Below are positions 5,701 to 8,450 of a stretch of 8,450 nt of DNA, piece by piece (position 1 is the stretch's first letter; the number at the start of each line of letters is the position of its first letter). The stretch is taken from positions 1 through 8,450 of the forward strand of contig JAEXNZ010000228.1 of the NCBI GenBank assembly GCA_023439425.1, in the 5' to 3' direction. Origin of the DNA: Pseudomonadota bacterium. Lineage in GTDB: Bacteria > Pseudomonadota > Gammaproteobacteria > Xanthomonadales > Xanthomonadaceae. The notes under the pieces were generated by a model. That model was given only the letters and a program-made list of their open reading frames with translations. It was not told where the DNA came from and ran no database searches. A program made the position numbers and the translations under genes.

Positions 5701-6168
5701 TCAATCCTGCGGCGGGTTTCCAATGCAGGACTTTGTGCTCTCAATGGTCAGAATTGACCGTTCGACGTGATCGTACGGGCTGAAAGAAGGTGCCAGCACC
5801 AGGGGCAGGACGTCTGCGCTTGGCTTTGGAATTTCCGCCAATGTGGCGCGTAAGGAGGGAAGCGCACCATGGGCGCGACACGCCACTGCGGCCAGTGAGC
5901 GGGAGGCGAAGACCCTGCCAATATCGCCATCCGTCTTGAGCAGATTTATCAGATTTTGAATGGACTCGTCCGTGACCGAGCTGATCTGGTCCGGTGTTGC
6001 GACGGAAAGGCGTTTGACCAGGGCCTGCAGCAGGACGGAACGGTCGGAGCGCTCAGTCGCGTCATGGATCTCGGCATAGGCCGACGCGATCTCCTGATCA
6101 AGGTTGGGATTTGGGACGAGCGGAGGTGCGACAAGTCCGAGGAGTAGTAATGAGAGCAGTCCTTGCAT
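5701..6168 (-). CDS. Exported protein, paralogue of the 3498-4178 product
   Basis: This encodes a 155-residue unrecognised protein. The N-terminus MQGLLSLLLLGLVAPPLVPN is a short signal peptide with no basic residue and no cysteine, so a soluble periplasmic protein is likely. Residues 48-148 align without gaps to 117-217 of the protein encoded at 3498-4178, with 39 of 101 identical. They share DGDIGR, AVACRAHGALPSLR (HEAT-like helix pair), SPY and a terminal cysteine. Cys97 and Cys148 are conserved, 51 residues apart in both. ATG 6168 is chosen because GGAGA lies seven bases upstream and the signal peptide starts there; open frame upstream to 6438 runs through a REP. It is the first gene of the five-gene minus-strand cluster, and the next gene begins one base after its stop. 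Confidence 0.8.
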   Translation of the reverse strand: MQGLLSLLLLGLVAPPLVPNPNLDQEIASAYAEIHDATERSDRSVLLQALVKRLSVATPDQISSVTDESIQNLINLLKTDGDIGRVFASRSLAAVACRAHGALPSLRATLAEIPKPSADVLPLVLAPSFSPYDHVERSILTIESTKSCIGNPPQD

Positions 6169-6237
6169 CTGTAATCTCCATTGATGGGTTTGGGGGTTTC
6201 TGTTGGGCGGACGGTGCCTTCGTTCTGGGTCATGCCC

Positions 6238-6253
6238 TAAGGAGGTGATCACC
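6238..6253 (+). other. Perfect Shine-Dalgarno-like sequence without a start codon
   Basis: TAAGGAGGTGATC (6238-6250) is complementary over 13 bases to the 3' tail of 16S rRNA (as in E. coli), and GGTGATCACC (6244-6253) is a perfect palindrome. Where an ATG would be expected, the sequence reads ATT at 6254, and that frame stops after 11 codons at 6287. It may be the remains of a deleted gene start, an operator, or chance. Confidence 0.4.
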
Positions 6254-6259
6254 ATTATC
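6254..6259 (-). promoter_or_regulatory. Possible -10 box of the five-gene cluster
   Basis: On the minus strand this reads GATAAT, five of six matches to TATAAT. It would start transcription near 6247, about 80 bases before the ATG at 6168, and overlap the palindrome at 6244-6253. No good -35 is seen 16-18 bases upstream, where the REP hairpin lies. This is a weak call. Confidence 0.25.
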
Positions 6260-6262
6260 GGC

Positions 6263-6285
6263 GGTCGACTGTCGTGCGACCCTAC
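6263..6285 (-). repeat. Degenerate SMAG/REP-like element
   Basis: On the minus strand GTAG (6285-6282) is followed by GGTCG (6281-6277), which pairs with CGACC (6267-6263) around a 9-base interior. The stem is shorter than in the other copies, so it is a diverged member. It lies between the kinase gene end (6348) and the five-gene cluster. The bases 6290-6340 contain several CATCC runs and the palindrome CCGGCCGG but no gene. Confidence 0.5.
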
Positions 6286-6347
6286 CTGAGCCCCCATCCA
6301 ACCGGCCGGCCATCCGTCCATCCAAACAGCCGCCGCTGGTTGCCCTC

Positions 6348-7010
6348 TCAGGGCTTCGGCCCCTGCCCTTCGTTGTCTTCCCAGTGCAGGATCTTGCGGG
6401 TGACGAACCGGTACACCGGCTTGCCGGTGCGGAACCACACGTCGCGCACCCAGGAATGGCGTTTCAGCAACCGCTTCTCCACGGGCGTCAGATACTCACG
6501 GCAATACATACGCTTGTGCTTGAGCAGGTGGCGCAGGTCTTCGCGGGCGAGCAGGCGCATCCAGCGCGAGCGCGGATTGCCGATCACGGCCAGCTGGAAG
6601 TCGATCAACGCGGGGCGGCCATCTTCGCGCACCAGCCAGTTGGCTTCCTTGGCCAGGTCGTTGTGGGCGATGCCGTGGCGGTGCACCTGCTGCAGCAGCC
6701 GGCGCGCGGCGCGGAAGTAGGCCAGGTCGCCGCGCGGGGGGCGCTGGTACATGGCCTCGCCCTCCATGAAGCTGCGGTCCAGCCAGTGGCCGTCCCAGGC
6801 CAGCAGCCGGGGGGTGTCGGGCATGCCGTCCAGGTGCGCCAGCGCGCGGGCTTCGCGGCGGGCCAGCCACCACGCGGGCAGGCGCAGCCACCAGGGGGTG
6901 GCCCCGAGGTCGCGGCGCACGAAGCGCTGGCCGTCCTGCTCGATCAGCAGGATGCGGCCAAAGCTGTCGGCCTTGAGGGCGTGCGGGGCGGTGGGCGGCG
7001 TTGACGTCAT
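6348..7010 (-). CDS. RIO/InaA-like protein kinase (possible pseudokinase)
   Basis: This encodes a 220-residue protein with a compact kinase fold of the kind seen in RIO-type and lipopolysaccharide (InaA/WaaP-like) kinases. The catalytic loop is HGIAHNDLAKEANW, with Asp118 as the likely base and Asn124 as the metal ligand. LIDF at 135-138 supplies the DFG-type Asp137, followed by Gln instead of Gly. Glu53 in RREARAL may be the helix-C Glu. At the beta-3 position, where a Lys normally holds ATP, the sequence reads RFVRRD, with Arg32/Arg33 and no Lys. The C-terminus is basic (KHKRMYCREYLTPVEKRLLKR), suiting contact with membrane or nucleic acid. The ATG at 7010 has a poor ribosome binding site. 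The gene is divergent from the DedA-PAP2 gene across about 100 bases. Its substrate (protein, or sugar of the cell envelope) cannot be told from sequence. Confidence 0.8.
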   Translation of the reverse strand: MTSTPPTAPHALKADSFGRILLIEQDGQRFVRRDLGATPWWLRLPAWWLARREARALAHLDGMPDTPRLLAWDGHWLDRSFMEGEAMYQRPPRGDLAYFRAARRLLQQVHRHGIAHNDLAKEANWLVREDGRPALIDFQLAVIGNPRSRWMRLLAREDLRHLLKHKRMYCREYLTPVEKRLLKRHSWVRDVWFRTGKPVYRFVTRKILHWEDNEGQGPKP

Positions 7011-7097
7011 GCCGCCATTCTAGGCGGTTCACGTTCATTGCCGGCAGATGACGTCGTTTCGGAGCACACCGGTGGCAGCCAGTCAGTGTTGGCCCCC

Positions 7098-7103
7098 TAT
7101 AAT
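7098..7103 (+). promoter_or_regulatory. Perfect -10 box for leaderless DedA-PAP2 mRNA
   Basis: TATAAT ends at 7103, so with the usual spacing the transcript would begin at 7110, the A of the ATG. The bases between (CCGCCG) include no Shine-Dalgarno sequence, which fits a leaderless mRNA. The -35 region around 7075-7080 (GCAGCC) is a poor match. Confidence 0.6.
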
Positions 7104-7109
7104 CCGCCG

Positions 7110-8450
7110 ATGGACTCTTCATGGATCGATGCCACGCTTGCGTGGATCGCAGCTCACCCCGTGCTTGCCGGCGCGGTCGTCTTCCTCATCGCCTTCTGCG
7201 ATGCGGTCATCATTCTGGGCGCGATCGTGCCGGCGCTGCCGTTGCTGTTCGCGGTGGGCGTGCTGATCGGACTGGGCCAGATCTCCGGCCCGTATGCGGT
7301 GGCCTGCACCGCGCTGGGTGCACTGGCGGGCGATGGGTTGAGTTACTGGATCGGCCGCCGCTGGGGTGACCGGCTGCGTGGCATCTGGCCGTTCAGCCGC
7401 TACCCGCAGCTGCTGGACCGCGGCGAGATCATGTTCCGCCGCAATGCGTTCAAGAGCATCCTGGTGGCCCGCTACGTCGGTGCGATCCGCCCGTTCGTGC
7501 CGGCCATTGCCGGCATGATGAAGATGCCGGTGCCGCGCTACCTGCAGGCCAGCAGCATCGCGGCGATCAGCTGGGCGCTGCTGTTCCTCGCCCCGGGATG
7601 GGTGCTGGGCGAAGCCTACGACGCAGTGGCGGCCGTGGCCGGCCGGCTGGTGATGGTGCTGGCGTTGGTCGGCGTGGTGCTGGGCGTGGTCTGGGCGATC
7701 GTGCTGTACGGCTACCGCTGGTCGGCCGCGCGCATGGATTCGTGGCTGGCCGGATTGCTGCGCTGGTATCAGCGCCACCCTACCCTGGGTCGCTATTCGG
7801 TGGCGGTGTTCGACCCGAGCCGGCGCGAGTCGGTGCCGCTGGCAATGCTGGCGCTGATGCTGCTGTTGCTGGGCTGGTGCTGGTTCGCGCTGATGATGGT
7901 GGTGGTGGCGCACGGTGAGCCGTTGGCATTGGACCTGGCCGTGCACGAAGCCATGCTGGCACTGCGCAACCCGCTGGCCGACTACCCGATGGCAGCGCTG
8001 GCCTCGCTGGGCGCGTGGCAGGTGCTGATGCCGGCCACCGCGGCCGGCATGGCGTATCTGATCTGGCGGCGGCGCTGGATGGCGGCCGGGCACTGGCTGG
8101 CGGCGCTGGCGTTCGGCTACGCGCTGACCGAGCTGCTGGGCACCACCGTGGACGTGGTGCGCCCGCCGAATGCCAGCAGCGGCTTCGGCTTCCCGTCGGT
8201 GTCGGTGACCATGGCCACCATCACTTTCGGCTTCTTCGCGGTGCTGATCGGGCGTGAACTGCCCGGCCGCACGCGGGTTTGGCCGTACCTGCTGTCGGGC
8301 ATCATCGTCAGCCTGATCGGCTTCGCCCGCATCTACCTGGGCGCGCATTGGCTCAGCGACGTGATCGGCGGCATGTTGTTCGGCATCTTCTGGCTGCTGG
8401 TGCTGGGCATCGCCTACCGCCGCCGCTTCAACCGCTCGTTCTGGGTCAAG
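7110..8450 (+). CDS. DedA (VTT)-PAP2 fusion membrane protein, 3' partial
   Basis: 447 codons are open to the window edge with no stop. The N-terminal half is a DedA/VTT membrane domain: hydrophobic segments at about residues 18-55, GDGLSYWIGRRWG at 74-86, and the ARYVGAIRPFVPAIAG block with Arg121 and Arg127. DedA proteins are linked to lipid flipping and envelope homeostasis. After a basic cytoplasmic-type linker (about 202-242) comes a PAP2 phosphatase-type membrane domain. Its third motif is intact (R407, H413, D417 in RIYLGAHWLSD). Motif 1 keeps R351-P352 but has no Lys seven residues earlier. Motif 2, normally PSGH, reads PSVS (362-365), so the acid/base histidine is missing. Relatives in xanthomonads, as I recall, continue into an LssY-type C-terminal domain, which would lie beyond 8450. 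The ATG at 7110 is the only early in-frame start, and TATAAT lies six bases before it. Confidence 0.9.
   Translation, partial: MDSSWIDATLAWIAAHPVLAGAVVFLIAFCDAVIILGAIVPALPLLFAVGVLIGLGQISGPYAVACTALGALAGDGLSYWIGRRWGDRLRGIWPFSRYPQLLDRGEIMFRRNAFKSILVARYVGAIRPFVPAIAGMMKMPVPRYLQASSIAAISWALLFLAPGWVLGEAYDAVAAVAGRLVMVLALVGVVLGVVWAIVLYGYRWSAARMDSWLAGLLRWYQRHPTLGRYSVAVFDPSRRESVPLAMLALMLLLLGWCWFALMMVVVAHGEPLALDLAVHEAMLALRNPLADYPMAALASLGAWQVLMPATAAGMAYLIWRRRWMAAGHWLAALAFGYALTELLGTTVDVVRPPNASSGFGFPSVSVTMATITFGFFAVLIGRELPGRTRVWPYLLSGIIVSLIGFARIYLGAHWLSDVIGGMLFGIFWLLVLGIAYRRRFNRSFWVK

Noticed and set aside
5949..6233. Minus-strand frame starting MTQNEGTVRP and overlapping the exported-protein gene
   Set aside because: It runs out of frame within the 5701-6168 gene, whose paralogue, signal peptide and ribosome binding site make that frame the real one.
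6290..6340. Repeated CATCC units and CCGGCCGG as a possible iteron or attachment site
   Set aside because: The units are short and irregularly spaced, and there is no replication or integrase gene nearby; too little to support a call.
6384..7004. Plus-strand open frame of 206 codons
   Set aside because: It is antisense to the kinase-like gene, which has recognisable catalytic motifs.
6496..7122. Minus-strand open frame with Pro/Arg-rich product overlapping the kinase
   Set aside because: It is an out-of-frame shadow of the kinase gene and contains no motifs.
7119..8348. Long minus-strand open frame (409 codons) rich in His, Gln and Arg
   Set aside because: It is the antisense of the DedA-PAP2 gene. 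The composition is typical of the reverse strand of a GC-rich membrane gene, and the plus strand has clear domains.

Overview
The window looks like chromosomal DNA of a Xanthomonadaceae bacterium, most probably Stenotrophomonas (maltophilia group). The grounds are the high-GC backbone genes, the xanthomonad-style DedA-PAP2 fusion protein, and five short stem-loops headed by the tetranucleotide GTAG, the hallmark of Stenotrophomonas SMAG/REP elements. No tRNA, rRNA, CRISPR array, transposase or integrase was seen.

Layout, left to right. (1) 1-1172: a GTAG stem-loop, then a minus-strand lipoprotein gene of the YiiG/DUF3829 family, with a promoter-like -10 and a LacI-type palindrome upstream. 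(2) 1172-2057: an accessory-looking patch with a tail-to-tail REP pair, a 57-base remnant of the 3' end of a short-chain dehydrogenase (SDR) gene, and an unrecognised plus-strand ORF of lower GC. (3) 2057-3094: a minus-strand pair, an HSDL2-like SDR followed by a small two-helix membrane protein. (4) 3295-3579: a plus-strand antitoxin-like ORF with no toxin, whose end runs antisense into the next gene. (5) 3498-6168: a compact minus-strand cluster of five genes, less GC-rich than its surroundings. It holds an Imm26 immunity protein, a DUF4288 protein, an unknown protein, and two paralogous exported proteins that bracket the set. (6) 6263-7010: a GTAG stem-loop and a minus-strand RIO/InaA-like kinase. 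(7) 7110 to the right edge: a DedA (VTT)-PAP2 membrane protein, open at the 3' end.

The most interesting part is the five-gene cluster. It resembles an immunity or defence operon without a visible toxin: one recognisable polymorphic-toxin immunity protein, probable translational coupling, and a duplicated exported protein family (39 identities in 101 ungapped positions) with a conserved cysteine pair. It lies between a broken antitoxin locus and a scar-like perfect Shine-Dalgarno sequence with no start codon. Two backbone proteins also have altered active-site motifs: the PAP2 domain lacks the PSGH histidine, and the SDR has Ala where HSDL2-type proteins have Ser. The DedA-PAP2 gene seems to be transcribed from a perfect TATAAT placed so that the mRNA would start at the ATG.
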